Assembly (NCBI GenBank): GCA_902785365.1
Contig: CACZYC010000004.1
Coordinates: forward strand, 1 to 64,000
Source of the DNA: an uncultured Ruminococcus sp.
GTDB lineage: Bacteria; Bacillota; Clostridia; Oscillospirales; Acutalibacteraceae
Length of the DNA: 64,000 bases
Reading direction: 5' to 3'
Positions 41,316 through 51,371 of this stretch are shown here, piece by piece (position 1 is the stretch's first letter; each line of letters starts with the position of its first letter). The translations under genes were made by a program, and so were the position numbers. Below the pieces are notes generated by a model, which was given only the letters and a program-made list of their open reading frames with translations, made no database searches and was not told the DNA's origin.

Positions 41316-42125
41316 ATGCAGAAGAAAAAACTTGAAAAGAAAGACAAAGTTTTGCTCGGTGTTTTAGCCGCGTTGATAGTAATCGTTATCGCTGTTGGTG
41401 TGTTTTTGATTGTTAAAAATACCAATTCGGCAAACGAACAGACTAACGGCATTACGTCGTCAGCCGCTTCAGGCGAAATCAACTCTTCATCCCAAACTTC
41501 GTCAAACGCTGACAGCAAATCATCCGACAAAAAAAGCTCCGACAGCAAATCAAATAACAGCGCTGTAAATTCCTCCTCGTCAGCTTCAGATAATTCCCAG
41601 AACGGCGGCGCTAACACCCCCTCAAACTCAAGCAAAAAGAAAACCTCATCCAAGGCAACCTCAAAAACCTCCTCGAAAGCAAAGGTAAAAGGCGATAAGG
41701 TTAAGCGCGTTAAGCCCAAGGACCACACTTCTCACGCCACCAACAAAACCCTGTCCGTAAACGGAAAAAGCTGTTATGTGGGCGACACAATCACAGTTGT
41801 AATGAACATCACTTCAAACAAATCAATCGTCAACTATCAGGGAGCTCTGAAATTTGACGACAGCTACCTCAAAATCAAGGACGTTAAGTCAAATGAATTC
41901 GGCTTAGCCAACGCCAGCGGAAATGAGGTTATGTACAACGCGTCCAACCTCAACGGAATGAACTTCTCTGAGACAGGAACTGTTTTTACAGCTACATTTG
42001 AAGTTCTGAAAACCGGATCGACAAAGCTTGACAACAATCTGGAAATAATCTCCGAGCTGATTGACAACAACATCAAACAGCTCGCTCCATCAGAATATAA
42101 AGCAACTATTGAAGTATACGATTAA
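41316..42125 (+). CDS. Membrane-anchored cohesin-like protein
   Basis: The start is the ATG at 41316 (M-Q-K-K-K), with GAAAGAAG before it; an upstream in-frame ATG at 41271 precedes the -10 and is not used. 269 residues: cytoplasmic K-rich start, membrane segment about 13-34, a Ser/Lys/Asn-rich linker about 38-135, then a single cohesin-fold domain (about 148-265). The domain shows G-D-T-I-T-V-V-M-N-I, Y-Q-G-A-L-K-F-D-D-S-Y-L and T-V-F-T-A-T-F-E-V-L. It could hold dockerin-bearing proteins at the cell surface, the CotH-dockerin neighbour first of all. The binding pair is inferred from proximity. Confidence 0.8.
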   Translation: MQKKKLEKKDKVLLGVLAALIVIVIAVGVFLIVKNTNSANEQTNGITSSAASGEINSSSQTSSNADSKSSDKKSSDSKSNNSAVNSSSSASDNSQNGGANTPSNSSKKKTSSKATSKTSSKAKVKGDKVKRVKPKDHTSHATNKTLSVNGKSCYVGDTITVVMNITSNKSIVNYQGALKFDDSYLKIKDVKSNEFGLANASGNEVMYNASNLNGMNFSETGTVFTATFEVLKTGSTKLDNNLEIISELIDNNIKQLAPSEYKATIEVYD

Positions 42126-42130
42126 AAACA

Positions 42131-42160
42131 ACAGGCTGCCGCTTTGGACAGCCTGTTTTT
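42131..42160 (+). terminator. Terminator of the cohesin-like gene
   Basis: ACAGGCTG and CAGCCTGT stem with TTTT. Confidence 0.75.
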
Positions 42161-42173
42161 CTGTGTGCAACAA

Positions 42174-42199
42174 AGCCGCCGCGTAAAAACGCGACGGCT
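42174..42199 (-). terminator. Hairpin after fba
   Basis: AGCCGYCGCGT-type 11-bp stem, T-rich on both sides; sequence relative of the hairpin at 36084. Confidence 0.6.
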
Positions 42200-42210
42200 A
42201 ATTTTTAGAT

Positions 42211-43077
42211 TTAAGCTTTGCCTACAGAACCGAAGAGTTCCATCTTCTCTTTTACTGTATCCTTGATTGCCTGAGCGCCGGGAGCGAGGAGCTTTCTGGG
42301 GTCAAAACCTTTACCCTCAAGGTCCTTGCCTGCCTCGATGTACTCTCTTGTAGCAGCCGCGAAAGCAAGCTGGCACTCGGTGTTAACATTAATCTTTGAA
42401 ACGCCGAGCTCAATAGCCTTTTTAATCATATCCGCGGGGATGCCTGTGCCGCCGTGAAGAACAAGGGGCATATCGCCTGTAAGCTGCTGGATAGCGTCGA
42501 GTGTCTCGAAAGAAAGACCTGCCCAGTTGTCGGGATATTTGCCGTGGATGTTTCCGATGCCTGCCGCGAGCATTGTAACGCCCAGATCAGCAACCATCTT
42601 ACATTCCTGAGGATCAGCGCATTCGCCCGCGCCGATAACTCCGTCTTCCTCGCCGCCGATTGAACCAACTTCCGCCTCAATTGAAAGACCAAGCTCGTTA
42701 CAAGTGGCAACTAATTCCTTTGTCTTGGCTACATTCTCGTCGATGGGATAGTGAGAACCGTCAAACATAATTGAGCTGAAGCCCGCCTCAATACAAGCCT
42801 TCGCGCCCTCATATGTACCATGGTCAAGGTGAAGCGCTACGGGAACAGTGATGTTAAGTTCCTCAATCATAGCGGTAACCATACCTACTACGGTCTTATA
42901 ACCGCACATATACTTACCCGCGCCCTCTGATACACCTAAGATAACAGGTGATTTTAACTCCTCGGCTGTGAGGAGAATGGATTTTGTCCACTCGAGGTTG
43001 TTAATGTTAAACTGGCCAACCGCATAATGACCCGCTTTTGCTTTTGTAAGCATTTCTTTTGCGTTAACTAATGGCAT
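42211..43077 (-). CDS. fba: Class II fructose-bisphosphate aldolase
   Basis: Splits fructose 1,6-bisphosphate in glycolysis using Zn. V-A-L-H-L-D-H-G-T-Y-E holds the catalytic Asp and a zinc His, G-S-H-Y-P and L-H-G-G-T-G-I the others. ATG at 43077 (M-P-L-V-N-A) is chosen: AAGGAGG is 6 bases upstream; an in-frame start at 43104 would precede this site. 288 residues. The leader carries an 8-bp inverted repeat, CATACGGA/TCCGTATG (43102-43128), which may be a repressor site or a hairpin. Confidence 0.95.
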   Translation of the reverse strand: MPLVNAKEMLTKAKAGHYAVGQFNINNLEWTKSILLTAEELKSPVILGVSEGAGKYMCGYKTVVGMVTAMIEELNITVPVALHLDHGTYEGAKACIEAGFSSIMFDGSHYPIDENVAKTKELVATCNELGLSIEAEVGSIGGEEDGVIGAGECADPQECKMVADLGVTMLAAGIGNIHGKYPDNWAGLSFETLDAIQQLTGDMPLVLHGGTGIPADMIKKAIELGVSKINVNTECQLAFAAATREYIEAGKDLEGKGFDPRKLLAPGAQAIKDTVKEKMELFGSVGKA

Positions 43078-43101
43078 AATAAGCCTCCTTGCAGGAAAAT
43101 T

Positions 43102-43128
43102 CATACGGAGTACGTCTACTTCCGTATG
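43102..43128. promoter_or_regulatory. Inverted repeat in the fba leader
   Basis: CATACGGA and TCCGTATG with an 11-base centre, about 25 bases upstream of the fba ATG. The rest of the spacer to 43429 has AT-rich promoter-like sequence and a GC-rich stretch of AGCGCTTT repeats near 43245-43310; no gene is seen. Confidence 0.45.
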
Positions 43129-43429
43129 GTTACTATCATTTTAACACAAAAAACCGACAATATAAAGTGTTTTTAAAAAATTTTTTCATTTTTATTGTTT
43201 TTATTCTGTGAAAAGAGTATAATGATTTGGAAAAGACAGAAAAGCGAGCGCTTTCAGCGCTTTTGCTTTCGCTTACCCATCACTCGCGCACGCTCGGCGC
43301 GCTGCTGAGTGGGGAATATAAATTCTATTGTGATAAGAAATTCAGATGTATTTAATCAGCATCACAAATTATTGACAATATTGCCAATAAAATGAAGTTC
43401 CTTATCACAAACACAAAGGAGATATTTCT

Positions 43430-45007
43430 ATGTCCGATTATTATAACGGAAACGAAAACCGGAATTATACCCCTTACGGCACTCCTTCTCAACCGCCTCA
43501 GCCGCAGCAGCCTCCTCAGGCTATGCCTATGCAAGACGGCTATAATACTCCTTCCGCTCAGCCGCCGTATAACAACGTCACACCTCCGCCTGTTCCCCCT
43601 CAGCCTGCCGACAGAATTCCTCCTATGGCGCCCCAAGCTCCCCCTCAGGCTCCTCCTCAGGCTCCTGTCAGGGACACGGCTCCTTACACTCCGCAGCAGG
43701 CTCCCAACACTCCGCCGTACCGGCCGACGACCGCTCCCTCTCAACAGCAGTATTACAACAATACTCCTTACGCTCCGAAGCAGCCTATGGGCGCGGGACT
43801 TAAAGCTCTGCTTATCATAATAGTCACATTCCTTGTTGTAAGTCTGGCAGCGTTCATCGCTTACGTTTCACTTTCATCAAACAACACGTCGGGATTTGTA
43901 CCGTCTACCGATTCAACCAAAGCAACCGAAAGCGCGCCTTTCGGCGGATATCACTATGGCACGGAAGGTGACGAGGACGTAACGGCTCCCTCAACAGGCA
44001 GCTATAAAGAATCCGACGCTAAAGATAAGATTAACAAAAATTATAAAGGGCTTACACTGAACAAAAAACCCACAAAGAAAAAGGCGGAAAAGAAGGGTTC
44101 ATCCTACGCGTTTACACAGGTTGCAAAATCCGTTGTCGGAATTATCGCGTATGTTGACGGACAGAAAGGCACAGCGGAAAGTTATTCGGGTATGGGCACA
44201 GGCATTATCGCAACTTCCGACGGATATATCCTCACCAACGCTCATCTGGTAGACTACAGCCGCACCGCCTACAAGTATAAAGTTATTACGAATGACAAGA
44301 AAGAATACAAGGCGGGCATAGTAGGATTTGACAGCCGTTCGGACCTTGCTGTACTCAAAATTGACGCCAAAGGACTTAAGCCCGCGTCATTCGGCGACAG
44401 CTCACAGATTGAAGTGACTGAAGACGTTATCGTTGTCGGCAATCCCCTCAGCCTTAACTATCAGAACTCCGTCACCAAAGGTATCGTATCCGCGGTTGAC
44501 CGCCAGGTAAGCATTATGAACAACGTCAAATGCATTCAGACCGACGCGGCTATCAACCCCGGCAACAGCGGCGGCCCGCTTTGCAATATGTACGGCCAGG
44601 TTATCGGCGTTACAAACTCAAAAATCGCCCTCGACGATTATGAGGGAATGGGCTTTGCTATTCCGAGTAAGCTTGTTAAGAAAGTTACTGACGATATCAT
44701 CAGATACAGCTACGTTAAAGGTCGTGTAAGAATCGGTATTGTCGGAGAAGTAGACTTCATCGACGGCACAGACAAAACAGGAATTTTAGTCAGAGAAATA
44801 ACCAAAGGCGGTCCTATGGACGGCTCCGGAATTAAAGTCGGCGACTTCATCACCAAGTTTGATAACAAGGAAATACAGAACTTCTCAGATATTTATAATA
44901 TCCTCGAAAAACACAAGCCGGGAGACAAGGTAAAAATAACCGCATACCGCCCGAGTGACGGCAAAGAACACGAGTTTGAAATCACTCTCCAGGCTGACGA
45001 AAACTAA
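43430..45007 (+). CDS. HtrA/DegP-like membrane serine protease with PDZ domain
   Basis: 525 residues. A Pro/Gln-rich cytoplasmic start (about 1-122), membrane segment (about 125-148), a Lys/Thr linker, then a trypsin-like protease with His272 (T-N-A-H), Asp305 (R-S-D-L-A-V-L) and Ser380 (G-N-S-G-G-P). A PDZ domain follows from about 430. HtrA enzymes degrade or refold exported proteins. The proline-rich N-terminal tail, which contains repeated A-P-P-Q, is longer than usual for Gram-positive HtrA and may bind partners (inference). AAAGGAG precedes the ATG. Confidence 0.93.
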   Translation: MSDYYNGNENRNYTPYGTPSQPPQPQQPPQAMPMQDGYNTPSAQPPYNNVTPPPVPPQPADRIPPMAPQAPPQAPPQAPVRDTAPYTPQQAPNTPPYRPTTAPSQQQYYNNTPYAPKQPMGAGLKALLIIIVTFLVVSLAAFIAYVSLSSNNTSGFVPSTDSTKATESAPFGGYHYGTEGDEDVTAPSTGSYKESDAKDKINKNYKGLTLNKKPTKKKAEKKGSSYAFTQVAKSVVGIIAYVDGQKGTAESYSGMGTGIIATSDGYILTNAHLVDYSRTAYKYKVITNDKKEYKAGIVGFDSRSDLAVLKIDAKGLKPASFGDSSQIEVTEDVIVVGNPLSLNYQNSVTKGIVSAVDRQVSIMNNVKCIQTDAAINPGNSGGPLCNMYGQVIGVTNSKIALDDYEGMGFAIPSKLVKKVTDDIIRYSYVKGRVRIGIVGEVDFIDGTDKTGILVREITKGGPMDGSGIKVGDFITKFDNKEIQNFSDIYNILEKHKPGDKVKITAYRPSDGKEHEFEITLQADEN

Positions 45008-45024
45008 ATAATAATCAATAAATC

Positions 45025-45048
45025 GCGCCCCTTTTTCAAGGGGCGCTT
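45025..45048 (+). terminator. Terminator of the HtrA-like gene
   Basis: GCGCCCCTT and AAGGGGCGC with TTT and a later T-run. Confidence 0.75.
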
Positions 45049-45177
45049 TGTGTATGTTTTACTCCATTTGTCGATTGACTTTTACGTCGATTTGGAGTAA
45101 TATATATAATGTATAATTATATAATGGGAAATTATGAGCATAAATTATGATTACATCACACGAAAGGAGATGTCGGT

Positions 45178-46881
45178 ATGGAGCTGGTAATGGATATAGC
45201 GGTAGTAGCTCTGCGAATGCTGCTGCCTTTGTATACCATAGTAATTGTGTACCAATGCTTCGCGTCCATGCGTCGAAAAAGGAGAAGCGAGCGCTCGCTT
45301 GTTCTGCTTCAGGACACCGAGACGGGAGTTAAAATCCCCGTGCTGTTCTGGGAGAACTCCATAGGACGCAGCCGCGGCTCGGATATAGCGGTTGACGACC
45401 CCGCCGTTTCGCGCGACCACTGTGTTCTTCTCAGACGTAAAGAGGGCTGGTTCATCGCGGACACGGGTTCCAAGACAGGCACCTTTGTCAACGGCAGCCG
45501 CGTAAGACGACGCACACAGGTAAAAATAGACGACATAATCTCCATAGGCAACCGCGAATACGCTCTCAAGCGCGGCGACGAGTTCCACGAGGAACTGAAA
45601 TCGAGCTGGTTCTTCTCAAAGGTCAGCAACAAGCCCGCTATGAAGTCGTACAAGCTTATGATACTGATAACTCTTTTTCACATCTTTATGGGAGTAGAGG
45701 CTTGTTTCTGTAACGGCGCGGAGAACTTTAAGGAATATTGGTTCTCGCCCGTCTTTGACCCGATGTACATTTGCGCGGCTCTGGTGGCGGTTGAGTGGAT
45801 ATACTTCGCGATATCCTCGTTCGCGCTCAAGCGTGTATCGTTTGAAATCGAGAGCCTGTGCCTTTTCCTGACGGGAATCGGCGTTATGCTGCTTGTGCGG
45901 CAGGATATGCGTTCCGCTCTCGTTCAGCTTATAGCCGCCGCGGTGGGAATGGTAGTTTTCTGCGCGCTGATTAAGTTCATCGAAAACCCCGACCGCATAG
46001 GAAAATGGCGACTGATTATTATGATTGCCGCGGTTGGACTTCTGGCAATCAACCTTGTATTCGGTAAGGTAACAAACGGTTCGGCAAACTGGATTCAGCT
46101 TGGCCCGATTACAATTCAGCCTTCCGAATTTGTAAAAATCGCTTACATCTTTGTCGGAGCTTCGACTCTCGACAGATTGCAGACTAAACAGAACTTGATT
46201 GAGTTCATCATCTTCTCGATGGTATGCGTTGGAGCTTTGGCTCTGATGGGCGACTTCGGAACAGCTCTCATATTCTTTATGAGCTTCCTGATTATTTCCT
46301 TCGTCCGTTCGGGCGATTTCAAAACACTCATTCTCGCGCTGACAGGCGCAAGCGCCGCGGCGATTATCGTGCTCCGATTCAAAGCCTATGTGCTTGACAG
46401 ATTCAAGGCTTGGCGTCACGTATGGCAGCACACCCAGGACGCGGGCGGGTATCAGCAGGCGCGTACACTCACATATATCGCGTCGGGCGGACTGTTCGGT
46501 GTCGGTATCGGCAACGGCTGTCTTAAATATGTTGCCGCGTCGGAATCCGACCTTGTGTTCGGACTTATGAGTGAGGAAATGGGCTTTATTGTGGCGGTAA
46601 CAATCGCGATAGCAGTTGCGTCACTCTTCCTGTATGCCCGCTCGGTTACCACACGAGCACGCAGTACATTCTACTCGATTTCCGCTTGCTGCGCGGCGGG
46701 TATGCTTGTAGTTCAGATGTCGCTGAACATTTTCGGCGCTACGGATATTCTTCCGCTTACAGGCGTTACATTCCCGTTCATCAGCGCGGGCGGTTCAAGT
46801 ATAATCTCGTGTTGGGGCTTGCTCGCCTTTATTAAAGCGGCGGACGAAAAAACTTATTCTCTCAAAGTAAAACAAAAATAA
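45178..46881 (+). CDS. FHA-RodA/FtsW fusion (SEDS glycosyltransferase)
   Basis: 567 residues. One N-terminal membrane segment, then an FHA domain (about 48-145) with the phosphothreonine-binding S-I-G-R-S-R-G-S-D, S-R-D-H and N-G motifs. A SEDS core follows with W-I-Q-L-G, Q-P-S-E-F-V-K and G-V-T-F-P-F-I-S-A-G-G-S-S. SEDS proteins polymerise peptidoglycan glycan strands with a class B PBP, and the gene behind is exactly such a PBP. In Actinobacteria separate FHA proteins sit beside rodA and a Ser/Thr kinase; here the FHA part is fused and no kinase is in view. Control by phosphorylation is inferred. Confidence 0.93.
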   Translation: MELVMDIAVVALRMLLPLYTIVIVYQCFASMRRKRRSERSLVLLQDTETGVKIPVLFWENSIGRSRGSDIAVDDPAVSRDHCVLLRRKEGWFIADTGSKTGTFVNGSRVRRRTQVKIDDIISIGNREYALKRGDEFHEELKSSWFFSKVSNKPAMKSYKLMILITLFHIFMGVEACFCNGAENFKEYWFSPVFDPMYICAALVAVEWIYFAISSFALKRVSFEIESLCLFLTGIGVMLLVRQDMRSALVQLIAAAVGMVVFCALIKFIENPDRIGKWRLIIMIAAVGLLAINLVFGKVTNGSANWIQLGPITIQPSEFVKIAYIFVGASTLDRLQTKQNLIEFIIFSMVCVGALALMGDFGTALIFFMSFLIISFVRSGDFKTLILALTGASAAAIIVLRFKAYVLDRFKAWRHVWQHTQDAGGYQQARTLTYIASGGLFGVGIGNGCLKYVAASESDLVFGLMSEEMGFIVAVTIAIAVASLFLYARSVTTRARSTFYSISACCAAGMLVVQMSLNIFGATDILPLTGVTFPFISAGGSSIISCWGLLAFIKAADEKTYSLKVKQK

Positions 46882-46888
46882 ACAATTA

Positions 46889-46923
46889 ATTACGAATTTC
46901 GAATTTCTAATTACGAATTGATT
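46889..46923. repeat. Heptanucleotide tandem repeat, 5 units (ATTACGA type)
   Basis: ATTACGA, ATTTCGA, ATTTCTA, ATTACGA, ATTGATT, filling the gap between the SEDS and PBP genes. Confidence 0.85.
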
Positions 46924-46936
46924 AGGTGGTGGTTGT

Positions 46937-48349
46937 ATGAAACGAACACTGCAACGCTCATGGCTTATATTTATACTGGTAATTGCTTTTCTTGTCGGTA
47001 TGGCTTTTCTGGTTGTCGAAACGGTTCTCGGCGCGTCCGACTGGGTTGACCAGCCCTACAACGGACACATCGCGGGAGCGGGCGGCCTGCTTGAGGCGGG
47101 AGTTATCTCCGACCGAAACGAAAACGTGCTGGCGCAGACCGTTGACAACAAACGAGTTTATAACGATGACGCCGATGTGCGAAAAGCTCTGCTGCACGTT
47201 GTCGGCGACGATTCTCTGAATATCTCGACAGCTATACAGAGCCAGTTCCGCTCACAGCTCACGGGCTACAGCTTCATATGGGGGCTGAATCTGCCCGACT
47301 CGTTCAGAGGCGGAAAAGACGTTGACTTGACGGTTGACGCCGACACCTGCAAAACAGCCTATAACGCTCTCAAGGAATACGACAGCGGAGCGTGCGTTAT
47401 ATATAACTATGAAACAGGCGAAATAATCTGTGACGTAAGTATTAAAACTTACGACCCCGAGGACCCGCCTGAAATCACAAAGGACAACGAGGACGAGTAC
47501 GAGGGTGTTTACCTTGACAACGTACTGTCATCCACATATACCCCGGGTTCGATTTTCAAGATAGTAACGGCGGCTGCCGCTATTGAGAACATTCCCGATA
47601 TCTGGGAAAGAACCTGGACCTGTAACGGTAAAGAGGAAATCGACGGCGGCGACGTAACCTGCGTTGAAGCGCACGGAACGATGAACCTCAAAGAAGCTTT
47701 CGGTCATTCCTGTAATATTGTTTTCGCGGAACTCGCGGTTGAGCTCGGCGAGGATGTTATGACTGAAACCGCCAAAAAGATGGGCATAAACGCCTCGTTC
47801 AAAATAAGCGGTATCAAAACCAAAGCAGGCCACTACGACGTATCAAAAGCAACAACTCACCAGCTCGCGTGGTCGGGCGTAGGTCAGTATGAAGACAAGG
47901 TTAATCCGATACAGATGGCTATACTCTGCGGAGCAATCGCCAGGAAGGGAACTCCTGTTATTCCCTATCTTGTAGAGGGAACATCGGGCTCTATGCTCAA
48001 GGATATGGGGCTTGCGGGCTCGGCTTCAAACGGCGAGAAAATGCTTGACTCCGATACTGCAAAAAGCCTTAAGGAACTCATGAGATTTGCCGTCCAGAAC
48101 GACTACGGTGACGATATGTTCGGCGGGCTTACGGTTTGCGCCAAAACAGGTACGGGCGAAACTCTGATAAGTGAAGGTAACGACAAGAACGACGGATGGA
48201 TGGTCGGCTTTGCTACCGACAAGGACGTCCCGCTCGCGTTCGCCTGTATAGTAAGAGGTTCCTCCAACTACGGCTACTCCACCGCGGGACAGGTCGCAAA
48301 GGCGGCTATGATTCAGGCGGCAGATAGCCTGAGAAATGAAAAAGACTAA
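46937..48349 (+). CDS. Class B penicillin-binding protein (transpeptidase)
   Basis: 470 residues; N-terminal membrane anchor (about 8-30) and a short pedestal. The transpeptidase domain has Ser205 in P-G-S-I-F-K, S-C-N near residue 256 and K-T-G-T near 400. Class B enzymes crosslink peptidoglycan in pair with SEDS proteins. It lies 55 bp after the FHA-RodA gene, like pbpA beside rodA in Actinobacteria. Whether it serves elongation, division or sporulation cannot be told here. RBS is GGTGG before the ATG. Confidence 0.93.
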   Translation: MKRTLQRSWLIFILVIAFLVGMAFLVVETVLGASDWVDQPYNGHIAGAGGLLEAGVISDRNENVLAQTVDNKRVYNDDADVRKALLHVVGDDSLNISTAIQSQFRSQLTGYSFIWGLNLPDSFRGGKDVDLTVDADTCKTAYNALKEYDSGACVIYNYETGEIICDVSIKTYDPEDPPEITKDNEDEYEGVYLDNVLSSTYTPGSIFKIVTAAAAIENIPDIWERTWTCNGKEEIDGGDVTCVEAHGTMNLKEAFGHSCNIVFAELAVELGEDVMTETAKKMGINASFKISGIKTKAGHYDVSKATTHQLAWSGVGQYEDKVNPIQMAILCGAIARKGTPVIPYLVEGTSGSMLKDMGLAGSASNGEKMLDSDTAKSLKELMRFAVQNDYGDDMFGGLTVCAKTGTGETLISEGNDKNDGWMVGFATDKDVPLAFACIVRGSSNYGYSTAGQVAKAAMIQAADSLRNEKD

Positions 48350-48377
48350 AACGCAACAGCGAAAGGAATAGATAAAA

Positions 48378-51227
48378 ATGAATCCATTAAAAGTATTTTT
48401 CGGAAACTACTCCAAGCGTGAGGTAAAACGCGTTCAGCCGATTGCCGACCAGGTACTCGCGCTTGAAGACAAGTACGCTGCTATGAGCGAGAGCGAGCTC
48501 AAGGCTCAGACAGCTGTCCTCAAAGAAAGACTCCAGAACGGCGAGACAACGGACGATATTCTGCCCGATGCTTTTGCCGTATGCCGTGAGGCTTCGTGGA
48601 GAGTTTTGGGAATGAAACACTTCCCCGTACAGGTTATCGGCGGAATCGTTCTGCACCAGGGACGTATTGCCGAGATGAAAACAGGTGAAGGTAAAACACT
48701 GGTTGCTACTCTTCCCGCATACCTCAACGGTCTTACGGGCGAGGGCGTTCACATCGTTACGGTCAACGACTATCTTGCACGCCGTGACTCTGAGTGGATG
48801 GGAAAACTCTACCGTTACTTAGGCTTAACAGTAGGTCTTGTTGTTCACGATATCGAGCCCGACGACCGCAAGGCTTCCTATGACGCCGACATCACCTACG
48901 GTACAAACAACGAGTTTGGTTTTGACTACCTGCGCGACAACATGGTAGTTTACAAGGAAAACAAGGTACAGCGCGGCCACGCTTTCGCCATCGTCGATGA
49001 GGTCGACTCAATCCTCATAGACGAAGCCCGTACTCCGCTCATCATCAGCGGTAGAGGCGACAAGAGCACCGAGCTCTACACTCAGGCTAACCGCTTTGCC
49101 AAAACACTTAAAGTACAGCGCTTCGCAGAGCTTAACTCCAAGGAGGATATGGAGGAATATTACGCCGAAAACGGCATTGACTATGTTGTTGACGAAAAGG
49201 CTAAGTCCGTTACACTGACACAGAGCGGTGTTAAAAAGGCGGAGGCTTTCTTTAACATAGACAACCTCACAGACCCCGAGAACCTTACAATTCAGCACCA
49301 CGTAAACCAGGCTATCCGCGCCAACGGTATTATGAAGCGTGACGTTGACTACGTTATCAAGGACGGCGAGATTATCATCGTTGACGAGTTCACAGGTCGT
49401 CTTATGTACGGCAGACGCTACAACGAAGGTCTGCACCAGGCTATCGAGGCTAAGGAAGGCGTAAAAGTTCAGAACGAGAGCAAAACTCTTGCGACAATTA
49501 CATTCCAGAACTACTTCCGTCTTTATAAAAAGCTTTCGGGTATGACGGGTACGGCTCAGACCGAGGCAACCGAGTTCCAGGAAATCTACAAGCTCGACGT
49601 TGTTGAAATCCCGACAAACAAACCTCTTATCCGTGAGGATTTACCCGACTCTATCTACCGCACCGAAAACGGCAAGTTCATAGCTGTTATCCGCCAGATT
49701 GTTGAGGCTCACGAAAACGGTCAGCCCGTACTGGTAGGTACAATTTCAATTGAAAAATCCGAAATTCTCTCAAAAATGCTCAAAAAGCAGGGAATTAAAC
49801 ATAACGTGCTCAACGCTAAGCAGCACGACAAGGAAGCCGAAATTATCGCTCAGGCGGGTAAGCTCGGCGCGGTTACCATCGCCACAAATATGGCGGGTCG
49901 TGGTACCGATATTATCCTCGGCGGTAACGCCGAGTACCTCGCGAAAGCGTCTATGCGCAAGCAGGGTATTGAGGACGACCTCATTGCCGAGGCTACAGGC
50001 TACGCCGAGACCGACGACGAGGAAATCCTTGAAGCAAGAAAGATTTTCGCCGAGCTCAACGAGGGCTTCAGCAAGGAAATCAAGGAAGAAGCAGAAAAAG
50101 TCAGAGCCGCGGGCGGACTGTTCATTATCGGCACGGAGCGTCACGAGTCACGCCGTATCGACAACCAGCTGCGCGGACGTGCGGGCCGTCAGGGCGACCC
50201 CGGTACAAGCCGTTTCTTCCTCTCCACCGAGGACGACCTTATGCGTCTGTTCGGCGGTGACAGAATGAAGATGATGCTCGACAGACTCAACGTCGAGGAA
50301 GATATGCCGATTGAAAACAAAATGCTCACCAACATCATTGAGAACTCTCAGGAAAAGGTTGAGCTTCGCAACTTCGGCATACGTAAAGACGTACTCCAGT
50401 ACGACGACGTTCTCAACAAACAGCGTGAGATTATTTACACTCAGCGCGACCAGGTTCTTGACGGTGAGAATCTCCACGATACTATCCTCAAGATGCTTGA
50501 CGATAACATCACCGAAACAGTTGCCAGGTTCCTCCCCGAGGGTATTCACGACAACTGGAACATCACAGGTCTGCTCGACACATATATGGATTGGGTTATT
50601 ACCGACCGCTCCAAGTACAACTTCTCCGAGAGAGATATCGAGGTTATTGAAGCCGACGAAATCAAGGATATGATTCTTGAGGACGCTATGGCTCTTTATG
50701 AAGAAAACGAAAAGCTCCTCCCCGAGGAAACTATCCGCGAGATGGAGCGTGTATATCTTCTCAGAAGCGTCGACACCTACTGGATGGACCACATCGACAA
50801 TATGGAACAGCTCAAGGCGGGTATCCACCTGCGTTCCTACGGTCAGCACGACCCCGTTGTTGAGTACCGTTTAGAGGGCTTTGATATGTTCGACGATATG
50901 ATTGCTTCAATCCGTGAGGATACAATCAAGCTTATGCTCACTCAGCCCAGACGTATTTACGAGCAGCAGAGACGCCGCGAGGCTATTGCCGCCGCGAAGC
51001 GTTTAGCGGCTCAGAAAGCTGCCGAGAGCAACGGCGACGACGAGCAGGGCGATGTGCTCAAGAACGCTCTCAAGCGTGAGCAGGTGGCTAAGCCCACAGC
51101 AACCTCCGGCGACGGCACAGACTCCGCAAACAAGACAATCCGCAAAGGCAAAAAGGTCGGACGAAACGACCCCTGTCCCTGCGGAAGCGGCAAGAAGTAC
51201 AAGAAGTGCTGCGGACGTGACGAATAA
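48378..51227 (+). CDS. secA: Preprotein translocase ATPase SecA
   Basis: Drives Sec-dependent export through SecYEG. 949 residues. Walker A M-K-T-G-E-G-K-T near 103, [15 protein letters not shown] for Walker [11 protein letters not shown], and the C-terminal zinc-binding [13 protein letters not shown], which marks SecB- or lipid-interacting SecA. The long C-terminal acidic linker is of usual length. The stop is followed at once by a heptamer array. Confidence 0.98.
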   Translation: MNPLKVFFGNYSKREVKRVQPIADQVLALEDKYAAMSESELKAQTAVLKERLQNGETTDDILPDAFAVCREASWRVLGMKHFPVQVIGGIVLHQGRIAEMKTGEGKTLVATLPAYLNGLTGEGVHIVTVNDYLARRDSEWMGKLYRYLGLTVGLVVHDIEPDDRKASYDADITYGTNNEFGFDYLRDNMVVYKENKVQRGHAFAIVDEVDSILIDEARTPLIISGRGDKSTELYTQANRFAKTLKVQRFAELNSKEDMEEYYAENGIDYVVDEKAKSVTLTQSGVKKAEAFFNIDNLTDPENLTIQHHVNQAIRANGIMKRDVDYVIKDGEIIIVDEFTGRLMYGRRYNEGLHQAIEAKEGVKVQNESKTLATITFQNYFRLYKKLSGMTGTAQTEATEFQEIYKLDVVEIPTNKPLIREDLPDSIYRTENGKFIAVIRQIVEAHENGQPVLVGTISIEKSEILSKMLKKQGIKHNVLNAKQHDKEAEIIAQAGKLGAVTIATNMAGRGTDIILGGNAEYLAKASMRKQGIEDDLIAEATGYAETDDEEILEARKIFAELNEGFSKEIKEEAEKVRAAGGLFIIGTERHESRRIDNQLRGRAGRQGDPGTSRFFLSTEDDLMRLFGGDRMKMMLDRLNVEEDMPIENKMLTNIIENSQEKVELRNFGIRKDVLQYDDVLNKQREIIYTQRDQVLDGENLHDTILKMLDDNITETVARFLPEGIHDNWNITGLLDTYMDWVITDRSKYNFSERDIEVIEADEIKDMILEDAMALYEENEKLLPEETIREMERVYLLRSVDTYWMDHIDNMEQLKAGIHLRSYGQHDPVVEYRLEGFDMFDDMIASIREDTIKLMLTQPRRIYEQQRRREAIAAAKRLAAQKAAESNGDDEQGDVLKNALKREQVAKPTATSGDGTDSANKTIRKGKKVGRNDPCPCGSGKKYKKCCGRDE

Positions 51228-51228
51228 A

Positions 51229-51263
51229 CAGTAATCAGCAGTCAGTGATCAGTGGTCAGTTGT
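51229..51263. repeat. Heptanucleotide tandem repeat, 5 units (CAGTnnn)
   Basis: CAGTAAT, CAGCAGT, CAGTGAT, CAGTGGT, CAGTTGT, starting 1 bp after the secA stop. It is the reverse-complement type of the CTGA arrays at 3665 and 52871. Confidence 0.85.
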
Positions 51264-51371
51264 AGTCGTGGAGAAACCTTTCATCTCCCGAAAACTTCTA
51301 ATCCCGATTGTATCAATATGGATATATCCTGATTATTTATTGAATGCTGAAGGCATAATAAGGGTGATTTT

